A stretch of 64,000 nucleotides of DNA from Prolixibacteraceae bacterium (GCA_019856515.1 CP082230.1:2480001-2544000), one strand, 5' to 3'. Positions 8,153 to 18,713 are shown, counted from the first letter of the stretch. The notes: generated from the letters alone by a model not told the origin. Numbers and translations are program-made.

Positions 8153-11100
8153 TTAAAGTACGAGCGATTTCAGTTCGTCGAGATCTAATGTAGACGAAGT
8201 ATCAGTACCTTCTAAGATCTGATCGGCCAAGTTACGTTTGGTTTCATGCAGTGCAATGATCTTCTCTTCGATGGTTCCTTTGGTGATCAGTCGATAGACT
8301 GTCACTGGCTTCTCTTGTCCCATTCGGTGAGCTCTATCGGTGGCTTGATCTTCGATAGCTGGATTCCACCATGGGTCCATATGTATCACATAGTCGGCGG
8401 CCGTTAGGTTGAGTCCTAGTCCTCCGGCTTTTAGGCTGATAAGGAATATCTTGGGTGTCCCTTCTTGAAAGGTCTTCATCTGTGCTGCTCTTTTGGCTTT
8501 GGAGGTACTTCCATCCAGATAGCAATATTCATAGCCTAATTGCTTCACTTTCTCTTCTATCATCCTTAGATAGCCTGTAAATTGACTAAAGACAAGTACT
8601 TTGTGATCTCCATCTAAGATGGTATATATCAACTCTTCGAATGCTTTAAGCTTAGAGCTTTCTAGTGTCATCTTATCGTCTACCAGCGCACTAGACAAGC
8701 ATGCTTGGCGCAGTTTGGTGATTTCTGACAGTATCTGGAATCGCGCTTTGCCATCGTCGGCATTCTCTATATTCTTTTGTGCCACGATTCTACTGGCTTC
8801 GTAATACTCTTTCTCTTCCTTGGAGAATTCGATCTCACGTACTATCTCTGTCTTTTCAGGCAGTTCGGTGAGCACCTCTTCTTTGGTTCTACGAAGAAGG
8901 AATGGTTTGAAGAGTTGCTTTAAGAGCTCTTTGTTTTTAGAGGCATGCTCACCAGTGATGTATTTAAGTTGGAACGATTTATAGTCGCCCAAGAGTCCTG
9001 GTATTAGGAATTGGAATAGGTTCCAAAGCTCTCCAAGGTGGTTCTGTACGGGGGTTCCCGTGGCGGCGATTCTAAATTTAGCATCTAGGTTCATTACAGA
9101 CTTAGAGCGTGATGTCTGGTTGTTTTTGATGGCATGCGCCTCATCTAAAGCCACGACATTCCAACTGTTGTTTTCCAATAGTTTGGTGTTAGACTGCAAC
9201 ACACCGTAACTTACAAGCAATATATCTCCTTTGGTTAGAGCCTTTACAAATTTATCTCGCCCCTTTAACGGAAGTACTTTACAGTTCAATGTAGGAGCAA
9301 ATCGTTCGATCTCTTTCTCCCAATTGATAGTGACCGATGAAGGTGCCACGACCACTGAGGGTCCTTTGGTTTTGTATTTATCTAACACAGCAAGGATTTG
9401 GATCGTTTTACCTAGTCCCATATCATCAGCTAAGCAAGCACCAAGACCAAGCTCATAAAGTTTACACATCCATTGGAATCCTTCGTCTTGATAGTCTCTC
9501 AACTCTGCTTTATACTCCTTTGAGGTTGTAAATTTCTTCTTGTCTACTTTTTGTATTTGGTCTCTTCTCTTCTTCCATTGTGTCGGTATTTCCACCTGGT
9601 CCTCTTGAAACCAGTCGTCGAATATCTCCATAAGCATCGGATGGATACGTATGGATTGATCGTCTTGTAAAGGCATCTCACCAAAAGAGGATATCTGTTG
9701 TAGCTTCTTCTGAAGCGATTCGCTCATGGCAATATAGTTGTCCTCGTCGAGTTGAATGAAACGATTGTGTCCATTATTTGTTCGTTGCATCAGTTCGACC
9801 AATGACATGACATTCTCGCTATCTGGATGCCAGTTGGAGCTTACTTGAAACCATCCATTACTAGATGAGACTTGGATATTCAAATCTTTCTCGGTAATGG
9901 GTTTAGAGAGCTTGAACGATTCGCCTTCAGGCCATAGAATAGTCCATGACTTAAAGTTTTCTCTGATGAAAGAGAGTAGCTCTAGCGATTCAAGGGTACT
10001 GTTTGAAATGACGGACATCTCCTCGTTATCGAATTCGAAATCTACATCACTAAATACTTTGGTGATTTCCTTGATTATCTTATTCTCTTTCTTTTTGTCT
10101 GGGCGCACTAAGAAAGAACGGTTCTCTCCCTCGATCACCATGTTTTTTGTGTTTGCTCCCAGTTGGCTATAATGCGTTTGACTGTCATGGTGTTTGACCA
10201 CAAAATCGACCTTTAAAAGATCGCGTATAGGTCGCATTTGAATTATCGGAGCAGCGATGCTCTCTTGTATTGTGACTGTGGCATCAGTAGTATTGCTGTC
10301 GATAAATAGTTTTGTAGAGAGACCTTTTAATGTCTGTTGGAAAGCCGACCATTGATCTTGTGGAACCACAATCTTATCGTTACACTCTTTCAATATTCTA
10401 GAGAACTTAATCTCGATATCAGAAGCTTTGGTAACGTGGAATTTTGATTTACTTATCTCTCTGAAAAAATAGTTCTCTTGGATGTGTTGATTAGCCGAGA
10501 TATGATATACATCCTTCTTTTGGGTTATCTCCACAATAAACGGATACTCAATAATCTCAACTCTTTTTTTATAGTCGTTATCAGTATAGACATGAGGGTG
10601 TTTGCTTAATGCTAGAAGCATTCTACCAAGACTACTCATATCATAATCGTCGTGATTTTCATCGAACTGATTGGCAACGTGAATATCAAGGGCAGTAGCT
10701 GAGGTTGGCGGTGAATTCTTCAGCTTAGTGATCGATAGTTTTCGTCCTTTACTCAACCCTGTCTTACCATAAGATCGCTCATAAGGCAAGATGTCCATAT
10801 AATAGTGAGAACTACGAACTACCCACATGATACAAGCATTGGCATGTTTGGTCTCCTCTTCTGTAAGAGTTTGTATTAGCTTTAAGGCTTTGGTCCACTC
10901 TTCGGCTTTTTGAAGGAATTGATAAGAGTAGAATTCGTCTCTCATTTTAGAATCTAACTGGATAGACCAATTGCCACCAATTCCTGCATTTTCAGTAATT
11001 TCCATAAACTCGATCCAAAGTCTATTGATATATTCATTATCGTCATAATCCGATAGATCATCTTGATGATAACTAAAAACGTCCATAGCTGCACCATCAT

Positions 11101-12286
11101 ACCCTAACCATTTAGCTACCCATATCCCAATGATAGCTGAAGGTGTCTGAATATTTTCAATATCATTATATATATTTTCCCAAGCAGCTTCACCACTGAT
11201 CTCTTTTCCATTAAAGACACGGGCATAAAGTCTTAAGAAAGCATAAGCTCCTTGATATTTATCTTTTTCTGATGAAATTGAGCTTTTATAATGTTTTATG
11301 CCATCATTGGCTAAAGTCAGAAGAGCTTTGATAGAACGATCATCATTGTTTTTCACCAATACGAATGCAATAAAAAGACCACGATGACCAGGAACAAATA
11401 GCTTTTTATTGTTTTGATTCATGTGTGCATTGGTCCACTTATTTAGATCTTCGATAGGCACAGAAGTCAATTCATTCAGATCATCAAACCAAGGTAGTTT
11501 ATACGTGTCGAATAGCTCTTTTTGCGTGGATTTAATCTCATTAATCGTCGACTTATTGCCGTTTAGTATAGCTCGACCTATCAAATCTTCCTTTATCGCC
11601 TCTTGCAGTTCTGTAAATTTAGGAAGATCGACTCCGAGTTGAAATAAAGTCATATTAGATGCACTATCAAAAACTTTATTGAGTAGGTTGTCAAAGAGAA
11701 CCTCCTCTAAACGATGTTGTTTATCATGGATTTGAAATACAAGAGAACGTATAAATTCATCGTTTGATCTAATGTCACGATGGGCAAAGACTTCTCGAAT
11801 AAGATACCCCATATATCGAAGAAAATAGTCGTTCCTAAACAACTTATCATACTTATACTCTCCATGTACATCAATTAGCTTTGAAATAAAATAGGATGAT
11901 GCGATATCTGGAAATCCAAACTTCACCATTATCAGCACTTTTAAATCAACCTGGAGGTTATTATCTTTATCTAGTGCTTCTATAACCACATCGGCTAGCT
12001 CTTGGTCGCTAAAGATTTTGTCACCTAAATCTTTCTGCCATTCGGGATATTCGAATATTACATCATCATAGTCCTCAGAAAAGGAGAACTGCTTCAAAGT
12101 CAATAGATCATCCACAAATGTATCGATATTAGCAATAGTATAAATCTTACGTCCGTCCTTTTTAAACTTAATATCTACAAGCAAACGCTTTAATAAAACT
12201 ATATTACACCTTTTCATCCTATCCATGATATGGCAAGTGTGTTTATAAAGCTCTTCAGTATATACGTTCTCGTTTATTACTATCAT
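8153..12286 (-). CDS. SNF2-family DEAD/DEAH helicase
   Basis: A 1377-residue Swi2/Snf2 ATPase, a DNA translocase that remodels protein-DNA complexes. The C-terminal third holds the two RecA-like lobes: Walker A DDMGLGKT (about residue 955), DEAH in VALDEAHAIKN (about 1047), ATGTPVQN (motif III), FLLRRTK, and lobe-2 motifs VFSQFTGYL, SLKAGGLGLNL and DQATDRAHRMGQ. The N-terminal 900 residues are Bacteroidota-type with no domain I can name and include a segment resembling the SWIM-less SNF2 N-terminal region. The gene stands alone with its own upstream spacer, but lies directly upstream of the ATPase pair on the same strand. It could be a general repair/transcription helicase or part of a defence island; the sequence does not decide. 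Confidence 0.93.
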   Translation of the reverse strand: MIVINENVYTEELYKHTCHIMDRMKRCNIVLLKRLLVDIKFKKDGRKIYTIANIDTFVDDLLTLKQFSFSEDYDDVIFEYPEWQKDLGDKIFSDQELADVVIEALDKDNNLQVDLKVLIMVKFGFPDIASSYFISKLIDVHGEYKYDKLFRNDYFLRYMGYLIREVFAHRDIRSNDEFIRSLVFQIHDKQHRLEEVLFDNLLNKVFDSASNMTLFQLGVDLPKFTELQEAIKEDLIGRAILNGNKSTINEIKSTQKELFDTYKLPWFDDLNELTSVPIEDLNKWTNAHMNQNNKKLFVPGHRGLFIAFVLVKNNDDRSIKALLTLANDGIKHYKSSISSEKDKYQGAYAFLRLYARVFNGKEISGEAAWENIYNDIENIQTPSAIIGIWVAKWLGYDGAAMDVFSYHQDDLSDYDDNEYINRLWIEFMEITENAGIGGNWSIQLDSKMRDEFYSYQFLQKAEEWTKALKLIQTLTEEETKHANACIMWVVRSSHYYMDILPYERSYGKTGLSKGRKLSITKLKNSPPTSATALDIHVANQFDENHDDYDMSSLGRMLLALSKHPHVYTDNDYKKRVEIIEYPFIVEITQKKDVYHISANQHIQENYFFREISKSKFHVTKASDIEIKFSRILKECNDKIVVPQDQWSAFQQTLKGLSTKLFIDSNTTDATVTIQESIAAPIIQMRPIRDLLKVDFVVKHHDSQTHYSQLGANTKNMVIEGENRSFLVRPDKKKENKIIKEITKVFSDVDFEFDNEEMSVISNSTLESLELLSFIRENFKSWTILWPEGESFKLSKPITEKDLNIQVSSSNGWFQVSSNWHPDSENVMSLVELMQRTNNGHNRFIQLDEDNYIAMSESLQKKLQQISSFGEMPLQDDQSIRIHPMLMEIFDDWFQEDQVEIPTQWKKRRDQIQKVDKKKFTTSKEYKAELRDYQDEGFQWMCKLYELGLGACLADDMGLGKTIQILAVLDKYKTKGPSVVVAPSSVTINWEKEIERFAPTLNCKVLPLKGRDKFVKALTKGDILLVSYGVLQSNTKLLENNSWNVVALDEAHAIKNNQTSRSKSVMNLDAKFRIAATGTPVQNHLGELWNLFQFLIPGLLGDYKSFQLKYITGEHASKNKELLKQLFKPFLLRRTKEEVLTELPEKTEIVREIEFSKEEKEYYEASRIVAQKNIENADDGKARFQILSEITKLRQACLSSALVDDKMTLESSKLKAFEELIYTILDGDHKVLVFSQFTGYLRMIEEKVKQLGYEYCYLDGSTSKAKRAAQMKTFQEGTPKIFLISLKAGGLGLNLTAADYVIHMDPWWNPAIEDQATDRAHRMGQEKPVTVYRLITKGTIEEKIIALHETKRNLADQILEGTDTSSTLDLDELKSLVL

Positions 12287-12613
12287 CTGTAAAGATATTT
12301 AATTTGAATAGTCAAATTTAGAATAATATTAACAAAAATGCCACTCGTAATAGTGTTTTTGCGAATGCGATAAACAGAGCATTTCATCATAAATAATACA
12401 ACAGAAATAACGGATGTTTTCTTATTGTACAAACAGCTTGTACTATACTAGACTTCACTAAGCAATTCCACTTGCATACACTGATTAATATCATGAACGA
12501 CATGTATATCCTTTTACAAAAGACACAACTATACATAACATAACTAATTTTGAACATGCAACTCATAGCAATATAGTAGTATTGTATTATAATCAATTAA
12601 ACATAACACATTT
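12287..12613. other. Divergent promoter region, SNF2 and chitinase
   Basis: 327 AT-rich nt between divergent genes. On the minus strand, 12320-12313 reads TAAATTTG, matching the TAnnTTTG -7 consensus 27 nt before the SNF2 ATG, but the nearest TTTG upstream (12336-12333) is only 12 nt away. No repeat or RNA gene was seen; a 69-codon ORF on the minus strand looks fortuitous. Confidence 0.4.
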
Positions 12614-13930
12614 ATGAAAAGAGTTCTACAAACCATTATGGTGCTTCTATGTGTAAGTCAATTATTAGCACAACCTTATGCACAGACAGAGACAAGTAAA
12701 CAGATAGGGAAAAAGATTGTTGGGTATATTCCATCTTATCGGATGGGTAAGTTTAATCCCAATCAACTTGATTATTTATCGGATATTATCGTTTTCTCCA
12801 TCTTTCCTGATCCAATTACAGGAAAGATAGGAATCCACTCTACTGTAAAAGGAAAAGCAATTTATAAGAATATCAAAGGGGGAAAAGGACTTAAACAGGT
12901 AGACCTTGAGAAAGTCATCACAGAAAGTCAAAAAAGAGGAGTTAAAGTACACATTTGCGTTGGTGGAGGTGACTACTCAATACCTTTCAGAGAGTTAGTC
13001 AAAAATAATAAGGAGTCACAACTTGCAAAAGATTTAGCTCTATTTTGTGAAAACTACGATATTGATGGTGTAGATATTGATTGGGAGTTTCCAAAAAACT
13101 ATGATGATTATCTAAAGATGAAACAGTTATTAACTGTTCTCCACACAACTCTAAGTCCAGATAAAATATCACTTTCTGCTGCATTTGCCAATAATAGGAC
13201 GTCACAACCTTATAGTATTAAGGTGGCAAAAGATTGTGCACATATGCTTGAGATGATTAATGTAATGGGATATGTTGACACATTCAATGGAGTTAAAATT
13301 GCCAAAGATGTCTTTGTAAACTACTGTAAAATACCTAGAGAGAAAGTCATTGCAGGAGTTCCATTCTATACCTGCGGGCCTAGAAAGAGACCGACTCGTG
13401 GAGTTCCATACGAAAAGCTTCTAACTCTAGCAAAAGATGCTTCAGTGACAGTTTCCCCAGCACAAAATAGTGTACGTATAGGAACACTCAACTATGTATA
13501 CAATGGAGTGGAACGATTAAAGGATAAAGCGAAGTATAGTATCAAAGAGCTAGGAGGCCTGATGATATGGGAATTGGGACAAGATGTTTCCCCCTTAGAT
13601 GACAAATACTCTTTGCTAAGAGCTATTCATAGTGAGATGTCAAAAAGTACAGTAACACCTACACCTTCATCTCCAACAGTTGTTACATGTAAAGTGTATC
13701 CTAATCCATTTATTGAATATCTAACATTTAACTTTCTGAAGAAAGGAAATTATAAGATCGCAATCTTCAACCAAACAGGTCGTAAGGTGAACGAATGGAA
13801 TCCTAAGATTAATGTTCCGATGAGAATTAGACGAAGAGTTAGCTCAACAGGAGGTAAGGGTGTTTACAGAGTGGTCATAACGGATCAGTCAGGAGTTGTA
13901 GTGCTAAGAAAAGGATTAGTCCGTAACTAA
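12614..13930 (+). CDS. GH18 chitinase with T9SS sorting domain
   Basis: A 438-residue secreted glycoside hydrolase family 18 enzyme that would cleave beta-1,4-GlcNAc linkages in chitin or related glycans. It has a signal peptide (residues 1-20, ending LLAQ). The TIM-barrel strand beta-1 reads KIVGYIPSYR, beta-3 ends VHICVGGGD, the catalytic DxxDxDxE motif is DGVDIDWE at about 150-157, and the barrel closes with GGLMIWELGQD. The last ~80 residues are a type A T9SS C-terminal domain (KVYPNPFIEYLTF...VYRVVITDQSG...), so the protein is sent across the outer membrane. A terminator follows at 13954. It is monocistronic. Confidence 0.92.
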   Translation: MKRVLQTIMVLLCVSQLLAQPYAQTETSKQIGKKIVGYIPSYRMGKFNPNQLDYLSDIIVFSIFPDPITGKIGIHSTVKGKAIYKNIKGGKGLKQVDLEKVITESQKRGVKVHICVGGGDYSIPFRELVKNNKESQLAKDLALFCENYDIDGVDIDWEFPKNYDDYLKMKQLLTVLHTTLSPDKISLSAAFANNRTSQPYSIKVAKDCAHMLEMINVMGYVDTFNGVKIAKDVFVNYCKIPREKVIAGVPFYTCGPRKRPTRGVPYEKLLTLAKDASVTVSPAQNSVRIGTLNYVYNGVERLKDKAKYSIKELGGLMIWELGQDVSPLDDKYSLLRAIHSEMSKSTVTPTPSSPTVVTCKVYPNPFIEYLTFNFLKKGNYKIAIFNQTGRKVNEWNPKINVPMRIRRRVSSTGGKGVYRVVITDQSGVVVLRKGLVRN

Positions 13931-13953
13931 TAATATACAATTAACAATAAATC

Positions 13954-13997
13954 AGAACGTATAAGTGATCAAAATAACTTATACGTTCTAATTTTAT
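13954..13997 (+). terminator. Rho-independent terminator of GH18 gene
   Basis: A perfect 13-bp stem (13954-13966 with 13977-13989) with a 10-nt loop is followed by AATTTTATTT. Confidence 0.8.
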
Positions 13998-14107
13998 TTA
14001 CACAGCAAGAACTGTTCTAAAGTCAACCTATTCCCTCTATACCACATAGCCCTAAATAAGATCAGTCTGGTTGTAGAAACAATGCTATAACAAAGATCTA
14101 TTTGCCA

Positions 14108-16978
14108 TCACTCTCTTCGGCATATCTGTTTATAGTCGCAGTAGCTACATTTATCAGTACACTCGGTTTGGACAAAGGGTACCTCTGGATTAAAGAGAAT
14201 CTCAAATGTTTGAGTTAAATGGGAAACTAATTGAGGTGTCTGTTTGCCGATATCTTCTATTTCTCCATCCTCTTTGGAGTTGATAATAGAGACAAATGGT
14301 TCTTTGAATAGTGCCTGTATTTGGTAGATTCCAGCACTTATGGGACGAGAAGTTATGCTAGATGACCTTTCATATACCAACCCATAAATTAAGGTCTGTA
14401 AGGCTGCTTTATTGCGTCGCAAATCTTCACTATCAAAAAGAGATGGGATATTATCAAAATTAAACTCTACACTTCCTGACTTATAGTCAATAATACGTAG
14501 TTTGCCATCGACTTCATCCACACGGTCAATAGTTCCTCCAATCATGATATGGTGCTTGCCATCAAAAATAGGAATGGCTTTCTGCTTTCGAACTTCCAAT
14601 CCTAGGATCGTGATAGGTGCCTGTTTACTATCCACCCAAAGGGCTTTTTTGACATACTTCTTTACGATTTCAAACACCAAGATATTTCTCCCCTGAAGAG
14701 TAGCATTCTCGACTTTAAAATACTCTTTTCGGAAGGCATTTAATATCACTTGATCCAACTTACTATCATTTTTGGCTAGCTGTTCAAACATCTCTTTGCG
14801 AACCTCTTGTCTGAGCCAAGGCTTATATAGATCTTCCATTACTTTGTGGAAAATATTACCAAAAAGACGTGCATCTACCTCTTCAGCCACTTCGTCTTGT
14901 GGGTTAACCCCTGCCACATAACGAAAATAGAAGCGCATAGGACAATCAATATAACCATTTAACGCCGATGGAGAAAGTGTTCGTTTCCCTTCAATATAGT
15001 CACTTAAGAGTTGCATCACCTTAGCGTCTTTCTCTACCACAATATTTTTATTCTCCATACTACCCACATCATAGGTGATGGTCGATTCCTTCAAAGCATA
15101 TCCATATTGCATCTGTAACTGGTAGAGGTAACGACTACGCTCACCATTGTTCATTCCATCGGTAGTGGAGTTATACACCAACTGTACGCTTTTGGGTTGT
15201 TGCAAAAGGCGGTAGAAGTAATAGGAGTATATTGCACATTTTTCTTCCACAGAAGGTAACTCAAAGGCTCTACGTAAGTTGTACGGAATCACCGAATTAC
15301 CACCTGACGTTTTAGGCATCGCTCCCTCATTCATTGAGAGCACAACCAAATGCTCAAAATCAAGAAGACGTGTCTCCAAAATACCCATCACTTGCACCCC
15401 TTCTAAAGGGTCTCCTTCAAATGGGAGTGACTCTTGCGAAAGGTATTGCTTGAGTAACTTAAAATAGATAGGCAGAGAGATCGTAAAGTTTTGTGCCTTT
15501 TGGTTTTCGTCCAACAGTTCTCCAAGGCGCTTGATCGACTTATAAGCCTTAAATATAAACTCCTCTTGCATTCCTACAAAAGACTCCTCTTTGGCCTTAA
15601 TTTTCGAGAATATCGTCTGCAATACCTGCAGAAGATAGGTATTAAAAGACATCACATCACGATGGAAAGAGAAAAGCATCTTTAGAAAATCGCCCTCTTG
15701 TAACTCCGATGGATGGAGGTATACTTTATTTTCTTGTATAATCTTATTCGAGATCTGCACGGCATGTTCCGTGTCACACATCTGAACCAATTGGTGATTC
15801 AAAATGCGCTGTACATTTTTATGATAGAACAGTCGGATATTTCGGGCATCGGTATGGATATTGCGATGTAGGTCCATCAGTAGAGAGACCAAACTGTTCA
15901 CAGGTGTTATCTTCATCGGAAACCCCATGGTAATATTTACCAGTGTCTCTTGATTTGCCACTTTAGGTATCGCCCCAATCGTAGGCAGTAACAGATCTTC
16001 GTCACAAAGGACAATAGCAATATCATCAAATCGTACCCCTCGTTTCCCAGCATACTCTTTAAGTGTTTGCTTCACAAAACCTGCAACAGGCTGCGACTGA
16101 CCAATAGAAGATGGTACAGATACAATCTCGATATTCTTATCCTCTAACGGACGGTATTCAAACTTTTTATCTTGTGGAAACATCTTCATATTTCGACGCA
16201 AAAAGAAGGCTGCATCATGCTCACTATTTTCGATATAGTCGGGGTGTATATCCCAAAAGAAAGAGGCACTATGATAATCTTTCAAATAGTTAAGCAGAAC
16301 AATCTCACACCGATTCAATGCATTCAAACCAACCACAAATACCGGTCCAGGAAAATGGGCTTCTAATGCTCCATTATGGATCTTATCGGCAATATCACGA
16401 TACAGTATCCCTTCATATCCCATATTCTCTTCATGAAGAAAACGACGAAAAGTCTCATATACCTCAAAGAGCGTATTCCAAGTCTTCTCAAATCGTTCCT
16501 GCATCTTCGTTCGGCGCTTCAAGCTGAACGATCTCCAGAACTTCGCAAGAAACTCTTTCTGTTCTTCCGTTAGAAAATCGAACTTTTGATCTACGGCTTT
16601 ATAGTCTTCAATATGAGTAAAAAGAAGTTTGGCATCCACCAAATACTTATCGATATCATCAAAATCAGATATCAACATGGTTCCCCAAGGATAGAAGCTA
16701 TCAAAAGATTCATCGGTTTGGGTAATCTCTTTGTAGATACGATAGAGGTGAAAAGATAGCGTCAGCGTATCGACACGTTGAATGGACGACAAAGACTCTA
16801 CTACCTCATTGATGGTTACAATCTTTGGTGTCAATATCGGCTCACGTGCAATAGACTTCAAGTATTTTAAAAAGAATGCCCCCGCACGTTTACTCGGCAT
16901 AATAATCGTTAATGCGTGAATATTATGTCCATAAGTAAGGTAAAAATGTTCGGCTAATTGATGTAAAAATCCTTTCAT
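14108..16978 (-). CDS. AddB-like PD-(D/E)XK nuclease/helicase subunit
   Basis: A 956-residue protein of the AddB/RexB type, the partner of AddA in double-strand-break end resection. The N-terminus (ALTIIMPSKRAGAFFLKYL) is the modified Walker A region of AddB. The C-terminal nuclease domain has TLSPSALNGYIDCPMRFYF, GGTIDRVD and IIDYKSG (catalytic Asp and Lys, about residue 832). The final 18 residues carry three Cys (ECTDKCSYC...ICRRE) that with the Cys of YIDCPMRF would hold the AddB 4Fe-4S cluster. AddA is not adjacent in this window. Length is usual for Bacteroidota AddB, and the ATG at 16978 is supported by the conserved start. Confidence 0.88.
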   Translation of the reverse strand: MKGFLHQLAEHFYLTYGHNIHALTIIMPSKRAGAFFLKYLKSIAREPILTPKIVTINEVVESLSSIQRVDTLTLSFHLYRIYKEITQTDESFDSFYPWGTMLISDFDDIDKYLVDAKLLFTHIEDYKAVDQKFDFLTEEQKEFLAKFWRSFSLKRRTKMQERFEKTWNTLFEVYETFRRFLHEENMGYEGILYRDIADKIHNGALEAHFPGPVFVVGLNALNRCEIVLLNYLKDYHSASFFWDIHPDYIENSEHDAAFFLRRNMKMFPQDKKFEYRPLEDKNIEIVSVPSSIGQSQPVAGFVKQTLKEYAGKRGVRFDDIAIVLCDEDLLLPTIGAIPKVANQETLVNITMGFPMKITPVNSLVSLLMDLHRNIHTDARNIRLFYHKNVQRILNHQLVQMCDTEHAVQISNKIIQENKVYLHPSELQEGDFLKMLFSFHRDVMSFNTYLLQVLQTIFSKIKAKEESFVGMQEEFIFKAYKSIKRLGELLDENQKAQNFTISLPIYFKLLKQYLSQESLPFEGDPLEGVQVMGILETRLLDFEHLVVLSMNEGAMPKTSGGNSVIPYNLRRAFELPSVEEKCAIYSYYFYRLLQQPKSVQLVYNSTTDGMNNGERSRYLYQLQMQYGYALKESTITYDVGSMENKNIVVEKDAKVMQLLSDYIEGKRTLSPSALNGYIDCPMRFYFRYVAGVNPQDEVAEEVDARLFGNIFHKVMEDLYKPWLRQEVRKEMFEQLAKNDSKLDQVILNAFRKEYFKVENATLQGRNILVFEIVKKYVKKALWVDSKQAPITILGLEVRKQKAIPIFDGKHHIMIGGTIDRVDEVDGKLRIIDYKSGSVEFNFDNIPSLFDSEDLRRNKAALQTLIYGLVYERSSSITSRPISAGIYQIQALFKEPFVSIINSKEDGEIEDIGKQTPQLVSHLTQTFEILFNPEVPFVQTECTDKCSYCDYKQICRRE

Positions 16979-17090
16979 AACTTTCTTCGTATCGTATCTA
17001 TGGGTAAAGATACCATTTCATTTAGGGATAGAAAGTAGATAAGACAAATTTAAAACTCCTCTTTTCAACCGTGTGTTATATGTAACTATA

Positions 17091-17116
17091 TTTTAAAGGC
17101 CGTACTGCCTTTAAAA
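17091..17116. other. 10-bp hairpin upstream of PAAR gene
   Basis: TTTTAAAGGC (17091-17100) pairs perfectly with GCCTTTAAAA (17107-17116) around a 6-nt loop. It lies between the divergent addB-like and PAAR genes, so it is either a regulatory palindrome or the 3' end of an unseen transcript. Confidence 0.4.
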
Positions 17117-17270
17117 GCAGAAATATGTATTTCATTTAACATTGTACTTAAAGAAATAGTTTTGATGGTAAATAATTTTATATCTCAATAAGCCTTATTT
17201 TGTATTTATTATGTTACATTTATACCTATAAAATTCAAGTAAAGAAATTTTCTAAACTCTTACATTAATT

Positions 17271-17772
17271 ATGGCAGGAAAACCAGTTGCTACAGTAGGT
17301 AGTATGCATACATGTCCCATGGTGACCGGGACAGCTCCTCATGTTGGAGGTCCAGTGATAGGACCAGGATCATCCAATGTTTTTATTAATGGCAAACCTG
17401 TGGCTCTATTAGGAGACACATGTGCTTGTGCAGGGCCTCCAGATACTATTGCTCAAGGAAGCAACAGTACTAATTAATGGTAAACCTATAGCAACAGTGG
17501 GATGTATGACTGCCCACGGAGGGGTAATTACTTCAGGAGAGCCTACTGTGATTGTTGGAAATAAAGTTTCTAACAAAAAGATTACACTAAAAGAAATAGA
17601 GATTCCATTTCCTAAGCCGAAGAAATTAGATCTGTGGTTTAATAAAGCGAAAGATGCGGTAACTGGAAGCAAGAATGGTTCTAGTTTGAAAGAAGCCGTA
17701 GCCAATCAGGAGCAGATAAAAGAGGAAGCCAAAGAGAATGGTTTTTTACCATATTATGATTTTTCGATTTAA
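17271..17772 (+). pseudogene. PAAR-domain spike protein, frameshifted
   Basis: A PAAR protein, the sharp tip that caps the VgrG spike of type VI (or related contractile) secretion and carries effectors. Frame 1 encodes MAGKPVATVGSMHTCPM through CACAGPPDTIAQGS and then stops at 17477. From about 17463 the next frame continues the same family (TVLINGKPIATVGCMTAHGGVITSGEPTVIVG) to a stop at 17772. Dropping one A in AGCAACAGT restores a continuous ~166-residue protein. It heads the effector island: the M23-like gene starts 9 nt later. Explanations are a real inactivating indel, a sequencing error or, less likely, recoding. The C-terminal tail after the PAAR repeats is Lys/Glu-rich and may be an adaptor. 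Confidence 0.8.
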
Positions 17773-17781
17773 TTGAGAGGC

Positions 17782-18624
17782 ATGAAATTCGAATTTCCTA
17801 TTAATATTAGACTTAAAGAAAAGAATTTTGGACAGAATAATACCATTGGTAGTTATCCTATTGGAGGTCAGTTTAATTGGCATGGCGGTTTTCATGTGAA
17901 TGAAGATAGTCACGACCCTATTAAGGCTATTACAGATGGGGTTGTAGTCGCTTATAGGATGCCCAAACAACCTATAGACGTTGATGGGATGAAGGTTTCT
18001 AATGGATTTGTATTACTGCAACACAAATATGAAAGTCCAGAGGGAAGGGAGCTTAGATTCTTTTCTTTGTATCACCACTTGATGACTTATGATGAGATGC
18101 CAACTTTTCCAGATAGTGATGAAAAGAAATTGCCATCTATTTTTAAGAAAGAGTGTTATCAAGTAACACAAGAAAGTAACGACAAAGATGCAAGTGGTGT
18201 TCGTGGCTTAAACTTGAGATCTAGGCCTGAAGAGTCTCCAGTTGCAGTTGTTCCATTTGGAACTGTATTGGATCTAGTTAATACAGGTGACACTCCTGAT
18301 AACTATGTGAAAGTTAACTATACGAGTCCTAATGGTACTGTTTATAATGAACATTTGTTGTGGAAGTATGATGAGCATAATCCTGAACGATATGTAAAAG
18401 TAGACGAAGAGTCACAAAAAGTTACTGTCACTTATAACAGGGATAATGGAAGCAATGGTGATCTTGGTCTAAGATTGAGAAGTGAACCCAATGGTAGTAT
18501 TATTCGTGTTTTGGCTCGTGGGACTAAGCTGGAAATTGATCCTAGTCAACAAACTGGAAATTGGGCAAAAGTAATCTCTGTGAATGGAGAAAAATTAACA
18601 AGAACAGGCTATGTAAGTACATGA
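17782..18624 (+). CDS. M23-like / SH3 trafficking part of effector
   Basis: 280 residues starting at ATG 17782; a TTG three codons earlier is possible. The N-terminus has LytM/M23-like strands (NWHGGFHVNEDSHDPIKAITDGVVVAYR, here about residues 35-62; later FFSLYHHL), but the zinc-site HxxxD is not intact. Two bacterial SH3-like modules follow (GLNLRSRPEES, about 150-210; LGLRLRSEPNGSIIRVLARG, about 235-275). The ORF stops at 18624 in a run that looks interrupted: the end of an M23 domain (AGDVIGYTG...HRTCHIEVF) appears only in the next ORF at 18714. I therefore read it as the N-terminal half of a split effector carried by the PAAR protein. No signal peptide is present, as expected for T6SS cargo. 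Confidence 0.65.
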   Translation: MKFEFPINIRLKEKNFGQNNTIGSYPIGGQFNWHGGFHVNEDSHDPIKAITDGVVVAYRMPKQPIDVDGMKVSNGFVLLQHKYESPEGRELRFFSLYHHLMTYDEMPTFPDSDEKKLPSIFKKECYQVTQESNDKDASGVRGLNLRSRPEESPVAVVPFGTVLDLVNTGDTPDNYVKVNYTSPNGTVYNEHLLWKYDEHNPERYVKVDEESQKVTVTYNRDNGSNGDLGLRLRSEPNGSIIRVLARGTKLEIDPSQQTGNWAKVISVNGEKLTRTGYVST

Positions 18625-18713
18625 CTATATTTATTGACGTACGTTTAATTGCTTATTTTTGAACCATATTTGTCAAACGAAATAACAACTAAGCCTCTCT
18701 CATTGAGATCAAA

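Noticed and set aside
17455..17475. Programmed ribosomal frameshift in the PAAR gene
   Set aside because: No slippery heptamer, internal Shine-Dalgarno or downstream structure; mutation or sequence error is simpler.
17409..17705. 98-codon minus-strand ORF
   Set aside because: Antisense to the PAAR gene, which is supported in two frames by homology.
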